A stretch of DNA of 64,000 nucleotides, taken from contig JASANG010000627.1 of NCBI GenBank assembly GCA_030248215.1, forward strand, positions 124,001 through 188,000. The letters run 5' to 3'. A program made the translations under genes and the position numbers. This document shows positions 9,501 through 20,115 of the stretch, in pieces (positions within the stretch are counted from its first letter, which is position 1; each line of letters starts with the position of its first letter). Below the pieces are notes generated by a model. That model saw nothing but the letters and a program-made list of their open reading frames with translations. It did not search any database and was not told the origin of the DNA. This DNA is from Enoplolaimus lenunculus. Its lineage: Eukaryota > Nematoda > Enoplea > Enoplida > Thoracostomopsidae.

Positions 9501-11745
9501 CGGGAAAAACGAAATAATTTATTGTCAATTTTCTATGCTGTTACCTAGGTTTGTTTATATACCAATTTATTGCATTGGTTTACATAAAATAAGTACCACA
9601 ATTTGACGGCACGTGCTCAAATTTACGTAGGCGTTCCAACTAAATTACAATAGATGTGTAATTTTACTAAAAGTTCGGAAGATTTATTCAGCCGTTGTTC
9701 TTTAGTTAAAATTTGCTTAAATTTGAGTGATTAAAAGCTAAAAATAATAATTGGTGTTAAAGTTTTGCGAACTATGAGTAGTGTTTAGGTTTTCAGTTTT
9801 ACAGCTGTTTAGAATCATTATTTTTGATTTGCATAACTTCTGTTATTTACTTAGCCAGCCAACCATACAAAAGTGCAACCATTTCCAACGAGTTCTCAAC
9901 CAAGTTATGCACCGCACAACGTTGGCGACACAAACACGCAGCCAAAAATTCACTTCAGGAAAGTAGAAGTTTATTTTTTACTCTAGAATCCAGCATTCTA
10001 CAACCATTAATAGTACCTATTTTGTGGTCTTCGCAGAGGTTCAGGGAACGAGATATTTCTTATATCTCTCCCCAAGCATGCGCTCCTATGAAGAGGAGCA
10101 ATATTTTTGAAAGTTTAAAAAAATTGAAAAATGATTTAAAATCAAATTCACATATTTTACTGAGAGCAGCAATTTTCGCCGCAATTCTCAAATTAAAAAT
10201 CAAATGTGATCGATCAAAATTAAACATTTCAAAAAATCTCCTATTAAAAATTTAAAATTCATCGTGGCGAAGGGCATAGGTCACGGTCGGCGCTTCAATA
10301 AACACAACTGAGACGATCATATATGAGAGTGGAAGATTTCAACGATTTAACACTCACAAATATACTCGGCCAAGTTTTTTCCTAATTTTATTAAATTTCA
10401 AAACTTTCTGCCTTTTATCGCAGTATTTCAAAAGTTGTTTTCAAGTCCATAAATTGCAAAAACGTCAAAATTTGAAGTCATTGAAACATTTAAGTAAATT
10501 TCAAATTAACAGTGCTATACTGTAGTGACCCGAATAAGAGGAGGGTCGCCATTTGGAGTCCCAATCAATAGGAGACCGTATCCCTAATAAGAGTCCGTAA
10601 GCGGATAGGGTCCCTAAACCCTAATTAGGGTGCATAAATCTCAATTATCCCTAATTGTAGTGCATAAATGACTCCAGGACCAAATAAAGATGAGTTCGAA
10701 ACTTTAAAGCGTACTTAAGTTTTGAAAATACATTTCTAAGTATAACCTTATATTACCGCTCAAACATTTGATACGAGACAGATAAACGTTTAATTCAACG
10801 GATAGTTGCAATACCGGATATATATCGGTAACGAAGGGCGCTGGAGGGCGGATTAAAATAAATAACAGTCCGTAACCGAATACCAGGGGGGTAGCCTCTG
10901 GAGAGGCCAAATAAATATCAGTCCAACACTGTTATTCGGGTCACAGTATCCACGACGTATACATTATAGACCGGTACCGAATATCCTGATATGAAAAATA
11001 TTCGGATATTTATCTGAAATAAAATAGATATCCGGGTCCGCTTCAAACAACGCATAACTTTATTGTCAAAGAATATCACTACCGGAACGTACAAGATTCA
11101 CACATACAACACACTTCAATGGTCATTAGCTTCTACTAGAATATACTTAGTGAAAATAGAAAATTAAAATTATATACAAGGTTCATTATGCATAGGAAAC
11201 CCGGGTATAAAACGTGTATGTATTTTCCCTTACAAAGTTTACAACTTTGAAATTTTGCAACTATTAAACGACCTGCCCCGGTAAATTCAATTTGACGCTG
11301 TTTAAAATGGCATATGATATTGGCGTACGACAATCACGACCAGGAGTCTGAGAGACTCGACCAAACCTAAACCGACAATTATTTTTTTATTACATACTTT
11401 AATTCTTGATCAGATACGTTCAACACAGCTCGATAGTAATAACCTAATTTTCGTAACGGAACCACAACATTTTTGTAATCTTCCCTTCTGACTTGAACCA
11501 ATTTGAAACTGTGGCTCCGGTTTTGATTTGACACATAACTTACCTTTGTTTGTATAACGAGAATGCCGAAATAACTTTGCACAGTTAGCGTGTTTTCCAT
11601 CGCCGGATGTAAAATACGTAAACGTAGCAATCCAAATTAGTAATTCGAAGCCAAGACGAATGCAGCCGTTGCGGAACCATGGAACGGGTACACCACAGAT
11701 ATAAGATGGCGTACAAGTGAAACGTTTCGTATTGCTCACTTTCAT
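464..11745 (-). CDS. NIDO and EGF-domain extracellular protein (SNED1/DEX-1/nidogen-like), 3' part beyond window
   Basis: Twelve exons give about 687 residues and the gene runs off the left edge. Exon 1 supplies a hydrophobic stretch at residues 31-48 that reads as a signal peptide or signal anchor. Residues of about 68-320 form a NIDO domain: the core strand VVVVTWDNV, then FQVALILSNNG and the closing PGEWMFKID are all present in family order. Cysteine-rich EGF modules follow, including a calcium-binding type beginning DINEC. EGF exons are bounded by phase 1 introns, as usual for shuffled modules. Such proteins act in extracellular matrix or at cell surfaces in adhesion. The junction between the exons at 5376 and 4759 does not fit in phase with the donors I tried, so a small exon may be missing. 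Nidogen itself, SNED1 and worm DEX-1 are all possible relatives; the LDL-receptor YWTD or fibronectin repeats that would decide are outside the window. Confidence 0.85.
1005..1165 (-). CDS. NIDO/EGF gene exon 11 (EGF-like)
   Basis: It codes PTVILPEFTV then GCNLRCGEHGHC and CICDRGWSGDG: an EGF module with 'G.C..D.C.C..GW.G' spacing. Acceptor TTGTTTCAG, donor GTACAA, leaves in phase 1. Confidence 0.8.
1689..1824 (-). CDS. NIDO/EGF gene exon 10 (acidic linker)
   Basis: It codes DEFIKDTDEQEVVVEHVPEL and an onward Pro-rich tail. Acceptor TTTTCAG, donor GTAAGA. Entry phase 1 gives Asp; exit phase 2 joins exon 11 as Asn. Confidence 0.65.
1865..2303. mobile_element. MITE-like element with CTTCCACAATATCAT ends and internal minisatellite
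   Basis: A 15-base sequence at 1865 recurs inverted at 2289-2303. A second matching block (GGTAAC) lies about 10 bases further in on both sides. The interior (about 1910-2260) is a degraded tandem array of units carrying 'GTAGC..GTACACTAAAG'. It lies in the intron between exons 9 and 10. I could not define a target duplication. Confidence 0.5.
2624..2941 (-). CDS. NIDO/EGF gene exon 9 (low-complexity linker)
   Basis: A phase 1-1 exon of 106 codons with no cysteines until the neighbouring modules, rich in Pro, Gly and Val. It is a linker rather than a known domain. Acceptor CATTTTAG, donor GTATAG. The phase fit and open frame support it, though no homology is recognised. Confidence 0.65.
3130..3360. 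repeat. Dispersed repeat, copy 1 of 2
   Basis: About 230 bases beginning CGTCCAACTTTG align with 6283-6515 with many substitutions (shared blocks include GAAACAATTGTA-like and GGGGTATTCC-like segments). Both copies lie in introns of the NIDO/EGF gene, in the same orientation. Confidence 0.5.
3443..3580 (-). CDS. NIDO/EGF gene exon 8 (EGF-like)
   Basis: A phase 1-1 exon coding DSDECELGIASC, then GSYICTCLTGF and GC: a complete six-cysteine EGF module of calcium-binding type. Acceptor GATTTCAG, donor GTATTA. Confidence 0.85.
3790..4222. mobile_element. Foldback element (long imperfect inverted repeat)
   Basis: The left arm (about 3793-3890: GATGCTGCATGCTTC, then ACGCGTTGCGTTTTT) is repeated inverted in the right arm (AAAAAACGCAACGCGT near 4055, then GTTTGAAGCATCACGCTGC near 4200). 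The arms flank a short centre. It lies in the intron between exons 7 and 8 and looks like a decayed MITE. Confidence 0.5.
4613..4759 (-). CDS. NIDO/EGF gene exon 7 (EGF-like, SREC-type)
   Basis: It codes ECAPGEWSYDCKNRCHC, then a Cys-rich run ending CDKGW..PACDK. The C-PG.W...C...C.C spacing is that of scavenger-receptor or MEGF-type EGF modules. Acceptor ATTTTAG, donor GTGAGC, leaves in phase 1. Confidence 0.75.
4835..4945 (+). repeat. Dispersed repeat 'TTTTCAAACTTGCTTG', copy 1
   Basis: Shares ATTTCAACCTTGCTTG, AAAACCCTTGTAT and CTCCTGACAAATTT with copies at 7060-7200 and 16240-16425, and, on the minus strand, with 7385-7470. Length is about 110 bases; family unknown. Confidence 0.5.
5376..5618 (-). 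CDS. NIDO/EGF gene exon 6 (end of NIDO)
   Basis: It codes AGFNRGNGYDHVSLPGS, then IPGEWMFKID, the C-terminal signature of NIDO, followed by Cys residues of an EGF-like start. Acceptor GATTGCAG. The 3' end is set at donor GTGAGC but the frame stays open past it, and the phase to the next recognised exon does not fit, so this boundary is tentative. Confidence 0.75.
6275..6520. repeat. Dispersed repeat, copy 2 of 2
   Basis: It is the partner of 3130-3360 and ends only a few bases from the donor of exon 5. The homology starts TCGTCCAACTTTGGGCG. Confidence 0.5.
6524..6619 (-). CDS. NIDO/EGF gene exon 5 (short)
   Basis: A 96-base, 32-codon exon found by homology: ERNMFQVALILSNNG then FAHVVYSKLRW, matching the NIDO 'NTFQ.VL.TDG..FA...Y..I.W' block. 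Acceptor CTTATAG, donor GTAGGT. Both ends are in phase 0, agreeing with exons 4 and 6. Confidence 0.8.
7060..7200 (+). repeat. Dispersed repeat 'TTTTCAAACTTGCTTG', copy 2
   Basis: Homologous to 16240-16425 over about 130 bases, ending GAGCTGGCTACGGG. It contains a C9-10 run. Confidence 0.5.
7385..7470 (-). repeat. Dispersed repeat 'TTTTCAAACTTGCTTG', copy 3 (partial)
   Basis: The minus strand reads GAAAACTTTCAAACTTGCTT followed by CACAAACCCT, matching the core of the other copies. Confidence 0.4.
7788..7927 (-). CDS. NIDO/EGF gene exon 4
   Basis: It codes residues ending NLPVN and includes FKPDSVVVVTWDNV, the most conserved NIDO strand. Acceptor CTTTTCAG, donor GTTAGT. Joining to exon 3 restores an Asp codon. 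Confidence 0.85.
8118..8591. mobile_element. hAT-like MITE, decayed
   Basis: It is flanked by GTATATAA (8110-8117) and GTATAAAA (8592-8599), a 7/8 match. The right end read inverted is CAGAGCGGGTTCTGGG. Internal 'GGGTCGGGTAAAGAA' and 'GCGGGTAAA' motifs are shared with the better preserved element at 26281-26710. It lies in the intron between exons 3 and 4. Confidence 0.45.
8712..8859 (-). CDS. NIDO/EGF gene exon 3
   Basis: It codes ISRDGAIFF and then KVIAPYWTPV and GRVFYRETR, the typical NIDO strand where the family has 'I(A)PFWADVDT' and 'VYYRET'. Acceptor TTTTTAG, donor GTAGCG, leaves in phase 1. Confidence 0.85.
9119..9330 (-). CDS. NIDO/EGF gene exon 2
   Basis: It has a long T-rich acceptor ending ATTTTAG and donor GTACGT, and codes about 71 residues beginning DLTRQKRQSFGTLD. 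This is the entry to the NIDO region, containing FSVPFIFSARTY. It enters in phase 1 and leaves in phase 0, matching both neighbours. Confidence 0.8.
9331..11543. other. First intron of the NIDO/EGF gene
   Basis: A 2.2-kb AT-rich intron holding a TA-flanked MITE (10520-10946) and, near 10960-11040, a degenerate 'GGATAT/ATATCC' repeat. No other coding signal is seen. Confidence 0.6.
10520..10946. mobile_element. TA-flanked MITE, copy A
   Basis: It begins CTGTAGTGACCCGAATAAGA after TA (10518-10519) and ends in the inverse TTATTCGGGTCAC..AG before TA (10947-10948); the right end lacks three bases. About 427 bases, aligned end to end with 22935-23363. A TA duplication plus these ends suggests a Tc1/mariner-type non-autonomous element. 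Confidence 0.8.
11544..11745 (-). CDS. NIDO/EGF gene exon 1 (start, signal segment)
   Basis: The first in-frame ATG is at 11745. The exon codes 67 residues; LGFELLIWIATFTYF at residues 31-45 is the hydrophobic core, preceded by an unusually long polar lead of 30 residues. It ends at donor GTAAGT in phase 1, which joins the next exon to give Asp. An upstream non-coding exon or an earlier start cannot be excluded. Confidence 0.65.
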
Positions 11746-14700
11746 ACTAAGGGCCTAGCTGCTAGGAAACGGGTATTAAGACACATTATGCAGTAAAGCG
11801 TAAACAATCATAAGCCGGTTGCACTATTGATGCATATATGCTGGTTATTTTTTTGCTATATTTAGCTCTTTTATCTAAAAATTAAACATGATTGCTTGTA
11901 GAATTAAATAACGAAGCATCAATCGTTTAAATAACTACTCTAGAAGTTTTTTTGCTCTAAACGCAATAATAAGGGTTCTTCACAGTGTAAGACTCTATGG
12001 TTTGGTACAAATAATCCAAAGACGGGTATACAACATTTTAGGTTTTTAGTGGTTGAGATAGGTTAACATTAATTATACCAGCATTCAGACAGACACGACA
12101 CAAGATATATACTTCAGATAATCAACGTAACACTAACACTGGCGTATTCAAGAACGGCTCCGCTGGTTTTCGCTTTGAACTAGGATCAAAGCCAACATTT
12201 TGTACTTAGCACTAAAAGTGCGTTTGGGCTGTTGCTTCCTTTACTCGCGAACTTTTTTTCCACTATTGCATATTATGGTGTACCCTTCGTCACAAATTTT
12301 TGGATTCGATATACAAGGCACGAAGAGTAGTTTTTTATTCCACGTCAACCTTTACACACCCCTTCTAAATAGATATTAAAACTGCAGATTCGTACTTGTT
12401 GACCCTATACTAAGTACTTATGCATACGGTCGCGCTGTTCTATACCGCAGTAGTTTACCTCTCCCCCTCAAGACAAGATGAGCTGATTTTAGAATATAAT
12501 CTTGAACTTTATCCATGGAAGACTATAGGTGTCGACACCCCCAGCGTTATTCTTTCTTGTCTCAATTATAAATTTTAATACTTCCTCTTGCAAATCAATG
12601 CAAGGCCGTATATATGGGTGCGGGTGAAATGGATGGAATGCATAAACCTTCCGGATTTTTTACAAACAACAAATGGTGCTAGTAAAGGCTACAGAATAAC
12701 CGTATAGATACTAAAGGTAAAAAAATCATTACATAAGGTTATATGCCATCTCGAAGTCCTGCTTACGACCCTTTTAGATCAAATGGGTGTATTAGTATGA
12801 TGAACTCATTTATATATTTTTTATGTAATGTCTAAAGAACACGGATATTCTAGAAACGCAGAAAAATAAAGTTTCTGCTCGCGGCAGTTTGCATCCCATC
12901 TTGCGTTTAAAATACGTTTGAGAAAAAAGTGATTTTTTTCACAAAAATACAAAGAATGTGAGTGTTAAATAGGAATGAAAAATTGTTCAAAATGTTAAAG
13001 TATAATCAATACCGGAGTGTTGTAATTACTTTTTTGCAACGCGCGGTACCTCGGCGTCGAGCGGCGGCGAACGGCGCTGTCCGGTGACGCGCTACGACGA
13101 ACGACGGCGTGCGGGCGCTGTTCGGCGTCGTGCGGCAGCAAACGGTTGTGGACGGAACAGAAAATCGTAGTATAATTCGTATTCTTTATATGAATACATA
13201 CAATTTGGTGATACCAGATTAGTATATAGGGATATTCAACCTTGGTTTTTGAGAAAAACGTATAATAAACATGATCGTTTTAAATCATTAATCAATATCT
13301 TGACTCTGTATTTATGTAAAAAATTGCTCAAGGAATGCATGAGGGTGCAGGCTACATTCTTTGTAAATATAAGCCGGCGCCCATCACAATGACAATATTT
13401 GTTCACCTGGTATCAGGGGCGTACAAATTCGAAAGTTACACGAACTAGTATACCCCAAAACATAAGGTTTGATTGTGATTTTGTTTTAAACAATAACGTT
13501 CACTGGAGGATAAATCGGAGCCACACAAGCCATGCACCCCAACAGGGATAGGAACGAAACTTTTGTATTAATAGCATTTACTACTAAAATTTCGTGGGTC
13601 AAAAATTTCTGGTTTCCGTCACTGTTAATGTTTAATTGTATATTTTAAAAAAAGGTACAATTAAACCCTACCTTGACAAAAAAGTCAAGTTCAATGAGTG
13701 ATTCAACATTTGTCAACTGTTTGAAACTCTGTACACTCGCAAAATATGGAAACAATTTTAATTTTTAAATTCTATTAATATTGTACTACGAGGACAGCTC
13801 TACCTCGTTCCGCTTATAGCGTTGAATATAAGCTGTTGCCTGTATTAAAACATAACGTGATATATTTTTGAAATATAAATTATTTATAGTTGACCGCTGT
13901 CGTTAAATTCAACCTGTAAAGCGTGCATGTACGACGCGAAAATCGCTGTCAAACACAAAAGGGCACCAATGCCATTGATTACGAATAGGAGCAAAATTAA
14001 AATTTTGTACTAAGATTTAACACTAAAATAGCGATTTGCTTTTTGCTCGCTTCAGTCGCGAGCTGTTCTGATTATACTACGTGCGATCCTCGTCAGAAAT
14101 CTCCGGAAGCATCACATGTGGTCAGTGTATCATTTTAGTAGGGTATAACAAAATTGCTTCGCAAGTATGAGAAGCGAGCGAAAAAATCTACTTGCACTTT
14201 AAGGTAGTTTCTACTCCTAAAACCTGTAAACCGGCCTATTATTTTTCGAGCTACAGGAGTTGGGAGTATAAATTAAGTGGATGGCTTTTTGCAGGACACC
14301 CCCCAGTATAAATAAAAGTGGAAAATTTCAAATTTTAAACTGAAAAATTTTCGATTATCTTTTTTCAAATATTATCGTTGAAAAAAGTTCAATCTATAAG
14401 TTGCGATGTGTAATATTTGGATGGAAATAGGTTACAGCAAAAACTATTGATGCTTTCTGCAATCATGAGAGTATACGGATAAAACGTTAACGTTTTTAAA
14501 ATCGTATGTGACTCTACGGGAGAGCTCGGCTCGTAGCCAGCTCAGCATACAACGGGAAGCAAAAAACTTCAATGTGAAGGGCATGCGGATATTCAATATC
14601 ACAGCTGAGCTGTTATAAGAGAATGGGAAAATGTTTTCTAGAGGGCTGCGTATTCCATAGCCATAGTACTTCACAACGGGTTGTGCCATATTTCATTTAC

Positions 14701-14900
14701 TCAGATAACAGGTTCCAAACTTTCTTTGGATTTCAGCTGAGATTTTTTACGAAACATATCCAAAATACACAATTCAAGATTCTCAAATTGAAAGCAACTT
14801 ATATAAATCGAAACAAAATTTTGAAATACTTTATCAGGGCTTGTGTTCACAATTAAGCAAATTGTTTATAATACGCCATTAGATATGGTAAGTATGTTAT
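11746..14900. other. Gene-free stretch with a two-copy repeat and a GC-rich block
   Basis: Bases about 12160-12310 and 13970-14120 are diverged copies of one another (shared 'ATTTTGTACT..G' then 'CTCGCGA'). Bases 13035-13145 are a GC-rich CGGCG/GACG microrepeat in otherwise AT-rich DNA. No exon was recognised. Confidence 0.5.
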
Positions 14901-17900
14901 ATACTTATTGGCTTTCGAACCTTAAGTAGATAAAAAATTAAGGATATAGGGCAATATACAAGCAAAGCTCGTTCACATTTGCAGCTATTTGCTTGATTCA
15001 GAGAGAGCTGGAAATTTAAACTGACAGGCTTATGACTTCAATAATAAGATAAATACTTACTTAAAACTGTTTACAGATTGAAGACAATTTTTTGTCGGTC
15101 AAAATATCAAATACGCTACTTGTATTAAAACATTGTAATATTAAAATTAAATTGGTTATTGCTGGTGACGGGCGTCGGATATTTGTTCATATCCGGTTCA
15201 GACGGGAAACCAGTTGGTAATTGTTTTGAAACAATTTTTCACCGAAAATTTTCTAAGAGGGAAAATTATAAGGTACGGACCTTATGATTTTTTATAAAAA
15301 AACTTTCTGAGGGAAAAATTGTAATGTAGGGGACCTTAATATTTTATAAAAAAATTTCAGACGTCCACTAGTGCCGACTTTATCACTAGACCGCATAGAG
15401 TAGGCTTATATTTTTTGCTTGCGCTCGGGCTTAAACGTAGGACTGTGCTTTGGTTGCTACATTATTAAAGTAATATTGATCCAACTCTTTAGGACCCGCT
15501 CTAGTCTTAATATATCGGAACACAATGACGATTTGGCCCCTCATAACCTCCGCTGATAATTTCAACTGAATTTCACTTTTTTAAGAATTGAATATATACT
15601 TTGACTTTTTGTGATCTTATGGACTACTATGGAACCGAAAATGTACCTATTTCCACCAGATAAGAAATCTATATTTTTCATATATATTACTGTGTGAAAG
15701 CGACGCGCTGAGTTGAATTGCGTCATTTCTTACGTCAGATGACAGGTTTAGCGCAACTAATTTAGTATTGATTTTTAATTTAATTGTGATTAAAAATAAA
15801 AACTGAGACTATTAAAAAGCTTTGATTCCATCAAACGACTGAAGCTGAACCAAAATTAGCAATCTGCTCAAAATTTATATTTCCAATATATGCGAATGCA
15901 ATTAAAACTAGAGACAAATTGAAAAATATAATAAACAACCGTCGAAAACACAACATCGCTCATGTTATTGCAGTTATTAATAGTTGATCGTTCAATTCAA
16001 ACATGAGATATAGTAATTTTTGCACATCAACAGGAAGCGCTACGTTTAAATTATAGAGGATATACGAGTGCATGGATGCGTCCAGTAGCAACCAATGACC
16101 TTGAATGCTGGAATGCAGATATCTCTGCCAGTGTTCTCAACAGGGCCGACTATTAAATAGTCGCCCCCCCCAAGCAGGTCCGAGTGAGGTTTTAATAAAA
16201 TACTTCGTGGTATGCGTAAAAATTTTAAATTTGCCAACATATGGGCACAGGGTTTGGGGGCGTTTCTTTGTGCACTGCTTTTGGGCTCGTAGCCAAGTGG
16301 GAAGGCCATTGGCATCCTAGAAAATTTTCAAACTTGCTTGCAAGTCAACAAAAACCCTTATATACCCCTCCTGAAAATTTTTTGGCCCATCTAGCAAGGT
16401 AAGCTGGCTATGGGCCTGACTGGTTCTCAATTGTATGTAGGTGTAGCATCTAGTATAAGCATATTCCTAAGGCTAAGCGAAAAATTGGTCTGCCACTTTA
16501 AGCTCGCTCTATTGTTGCCAAACGGACCAACGGTACGCCCATCGTATTTGAATTAACCAAGTTCTTGGTAGTTCTTGATCTAAAACCTAGTACTAGGTGG
16601 TAATCGGTGCTACCACCGCTGAAAACACTGGTTAAAAATTAAGACTTCAGGGCTCTTTCACTGTCTTATTAAAATTCAGTACACATTGGCTAGGTTTCCG
16701 AAATCTTAGTCAAGTATTTATACTTAAGATATCCTCTAGTAGTCACACATAAGTCGCAAGTTTGAAGAAATACTTAACTTTTCGAACAAAAATAGAAAAA
16801 TTTCAAATTTCAAATTGTGTATTAAGAAATGGTAAGCCAAAGCGTTGCTTTAAAATGGTAACATGAGTCTATACACCCAACAAGACCGTGGTTAATATGT
16901 CTGAACTAAACTTTGCTCTGACTTAAGTATTTGCTTTAAGTATGCTCTTAAAAACAGTGAATTGAATAATAATCAGAATCACTACGCACATACATAAGTC
17001 TGAAGTAGTACTTGGACGTGGATTCCGTAACCCAGCCAGTATCCAGCAAGCTAACAAAATTTCAAACTTAATCAAACAGTAATCAAAATACCAGGAACAC
17101 CAATAAGTAGCTTCGACTTGTTAAACTCGGTCTAAAAAGTTTCTAAACGTTTAATAATGTTCAAATAAATAATAGATTTAAAACTAAAATTTGACACTAA
17201 ACCACATTTTCAAAACGCCACAGATATCACCAATGAAATTCGAGCAAAATAGTTCAAATCAATAGCCATGAATAAGGCTTTAAAACTGTTTGCCCTTTCG
17301 CTTCGTGCGACCAGCAAAAACATTTCTAGAAAAGGCAAGAAAAATTTTCACTACACAGGTATATTCAGCCAGGGGGCGACGATGACCATACAGAGGGCGG
17401 CGACCGGCCTACGTACCCCCCACCCACTGCTAACTTTCGTTATCAGAGCACTTTTAATGTCCCTGAATGTGCCATAAAATACTTAATCAATGATTTGTTC
17501 AAAAATTTGAAATTTTTGACTGAAACATATTAAATTTAAACTTTCGCCCTAAACCACAGAATGTTCACAGCGTTTCACACTATTTCACAGTGATTCAGGT
17601 TGTGCAACTCTGCAGACAGTGGACGTTTTGCGCTATCGCAAACGGTGTTAATAGTGAAGTTAAACTTTTAAGTATCATTTAAATATAAATTTTGTACAAT
17701 TTCAAAACAAATAATATGTTAAATAATTTGCAGCCGATCAATTTTGTCGCAGACAGGAAAAATCGATTGCGTTGAAATAAATTTTTTTCCAAGACTCGTA
17801 GCCGTCCCGGCTACTGTGATGCGAATTTTAGCATTAACCTCGATAAATCGTGCATGCACTGAATAGAACAACAATTGTATCGAGACGTTAAATTTTAAAT

Positions 17901-18900
17901 AAAAAATAGGACAGTGTCAAAAAATTTAGAAATCAGATAAATTATGCTAAATTTGACATCTACTTTAAACCAGCAATTAATATACCATACGTCCTTAAGC
18001 ATTTTATACAACAAAGAATTCATGCATTATAACCACCTTAGTATGCAGCGTATACATAACTATAAAGACATCAGGCAATTAAAGGTAAACAATACCGGAA
18101 CCGGGGCGAAACCTTCGGTTTTTACTCTAATGAAGTGTCACCAGCCATTAGTGTCAGTTAAAATAGCCAAAATAGATGCAATGAAACTGCTCACTCCATG
18201 CCTAATAAACCCAGGCGTATATTTGAAAAATTATCACACAATAATGCCAGTTTAGATAATTGTTCAAAATTTAAAAATTTCATAAACAGATGAAAATAGT
18301 GTGCAAATTCAGTACAAAAAAATAAAAAAGCACACGGCAAAAGTTCTGTATTGTCGCTCACGAACTGTAACTAAAAAGAAAATTTATTTAAAAATTGTTG
18401 CGGAAAACAATCAATTTACCCGCAACCAGAACTAAAGAAAAAATGATATAGAATAAACGTTTTGAAATAGAAAACAATGTTAATTTGACGTAATTTACTT
18501 AAATAATCATTGCAGCGAAAAATATACGTTTGCACACGCTAATGTTAAAAGAAAACGTTGCTCAAATTAAGTCAACCGATTGAATAGCAATTCTAAGGCC
18601 ATTGTAGCTAGAATTCCATCTAGAAGGGCATAATTTCATAAAAATTGACCAGTAAAATTAAGTACAAGGTTTTTACAAGTGTTTTTCTGTCTCAAAAATA
18701 TTTGCGTGTGTGGCCATACGTCCCTTCTGCTGGTGAAATAAAAATGACAGTGGCTAAGTTTTCAAAAGCCTCAAGTACTTAAGTACAACTTGGAACTTAA
18801 GAACCCAAAACAACCATCCAAAACAAAAAAAAACAAATGCTGCCTAATTAATATGAAGCAAAACTATATTTTCTTGTTATGACAGAGAGAGACGCGTTTA
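14901..18900. other. Gene-free AT-rich stretch
   Basis: Only one repeat copy (16240-16425) is recognised. Short open frames here have no recognisable domain, splice context or codon bias. Confidence 0.5.
16240..16425 (+). repeat. Dispersed repeat 'TTTTCAAACTTGCTTG', copy 4 (longest)
   Basis: The longest copy of the family at 4835, 7060 and 7385. It starts near GGTTTGGGGGCG and ends GTAAGCTGGCTATGGGCC. Confidence 0.5.
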
Positions 18901-19321
18901 TTATTCAATATAATAAGCCAGATCCTGAAATAGCTATTCCATCATCAAATTTTTGATTCCAATGTATTACCCACACCACATCTTTTGTATGAATCCTATG
19001 AACAAAACAGAACGCCAGCCCATTCAGCTCATTACATTTCATTAGATAACGAAACCCCTCAACTCCGTAAGTTTGTTGCCACCTTATAGCTGGTATATGC
19101 ACCTTTTTAGGTATATGACAGCTCTGTAGTCTGTGCAGTATGCTCATCATCGTGCGTTATCAAATGTTGATACTTCATTAGTAATTTGATCCTTCTAATG
19201 TCCTTTTTTCAATAAACAAATCATCCATCAACGTTTTTCCAATTGCAGAAGCATTAGTATATGATTATCAATTTTTCCGTTTTTTCCGGCCGATTCAATT
19301 TTTCCGGAAAAACTAACCCTG

Positions 19322-19445
19322 GTTGTAAGCATGCGAGACATGCTTGTCAGTTATGTGTACATGCAATTTATTAAAGCGCACTGTATGTGTATATGTTAGC
19401 CGGCAGCATACGGTCGACATATACTCGACGGTAGGAGCAGTTAGA
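19322..19445 (+). repeat. 'GTAAGCATGNGAGACATG' repeat, solo copy
   Basis: Starts TGTAAGCATGCGAGACATGC and ends GCAGCATACGGTCGACA. Two more copies, facing each other, are at 60771-60875 and 61087-61195. Confidence 0.6.
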
Positions 19446-19999
19446 GAGGTGGGCTACCTGATCAGAAGTCCCGGTTCCTATCTAGACTGACATGGGTGTG
19501 CAATTGCAATACATAGTGGAAAAAGCCTCGCGAGCGAAGTTAGTGAGAATCCAAACACAGTTTTAGTGATAATTACTTGTACAAAACTTTGGTTTGTGTC
19601 GCTCCAACTAAGGATTTGATTCAATTATGAAACTTTAACTACGTTGCTTTATCGCGGAACTGTAACGTGACTGGAATTCCAAATAGAGGTGATACAGTAA
19701 CCACGAAATTGTTAGGTAAAGTAGGAATTTTACCAGTTTATTGTTCTGTTTTTTGGATTACCAAACCCACGCACCTTTTAAATGACACAAAGGACAATAA
19801 TTTGAACACAACCGGGACCGGCTCAGATAAATTCGCGAGCCCAACAGTTGGGTTTAGTCCCGGGTTCGACCCGAAAAGCTTGGACTCAGGCCCGGTCTCA
19901 ACCATGGATCGATATACTCTTGCCTATAAATTAGTCCTGTGACGAAATTCGACACATGTAAAGTTCAGGGAGGAACGTTTTTCTGTGAGACTAGAATAG

Positions 20000-20115
20000 A
20001 GTAAGCTTAAGCTTTAGACTAATTTGTTTGCTTCGCTTAGGCTTAGGCTTAGGTTTAGGAATAAACTCGTTCTTACGCTTAGGCTTAGGCTTTAGGCTTA
20101 CGCTTAGGAATATGC
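20000..20115 (+). repeat. Degenerate TTAGGC-like simple repeat
   Basis: Runs such as GCTTAGGCTTAGGCTTAGG occur several times with variants (TTTAGG, TTACGC). Related weaker tracts occur near 41785-41850 and 57540-57620. TTAGGC is the nematode telomere unit, but dispersal and decay suggest an interspersed repeat. Confidence 0.5.

Noticed and set aside
17268-17477. 69-codon plus-strand frame in the intergenic desert
   Set aside because: No homology, no splice partners, random-looking composition.
18905-19150. 81-codon minus-strand frame
   Set aside because: No known motif and no splice context linking it to another exon.
19850-19875. GGGTTCGACCC as a tRNA B box
   Set aside because: No box A or cloverleaf at the right distance; it lies in a CCGG-rich repeat.
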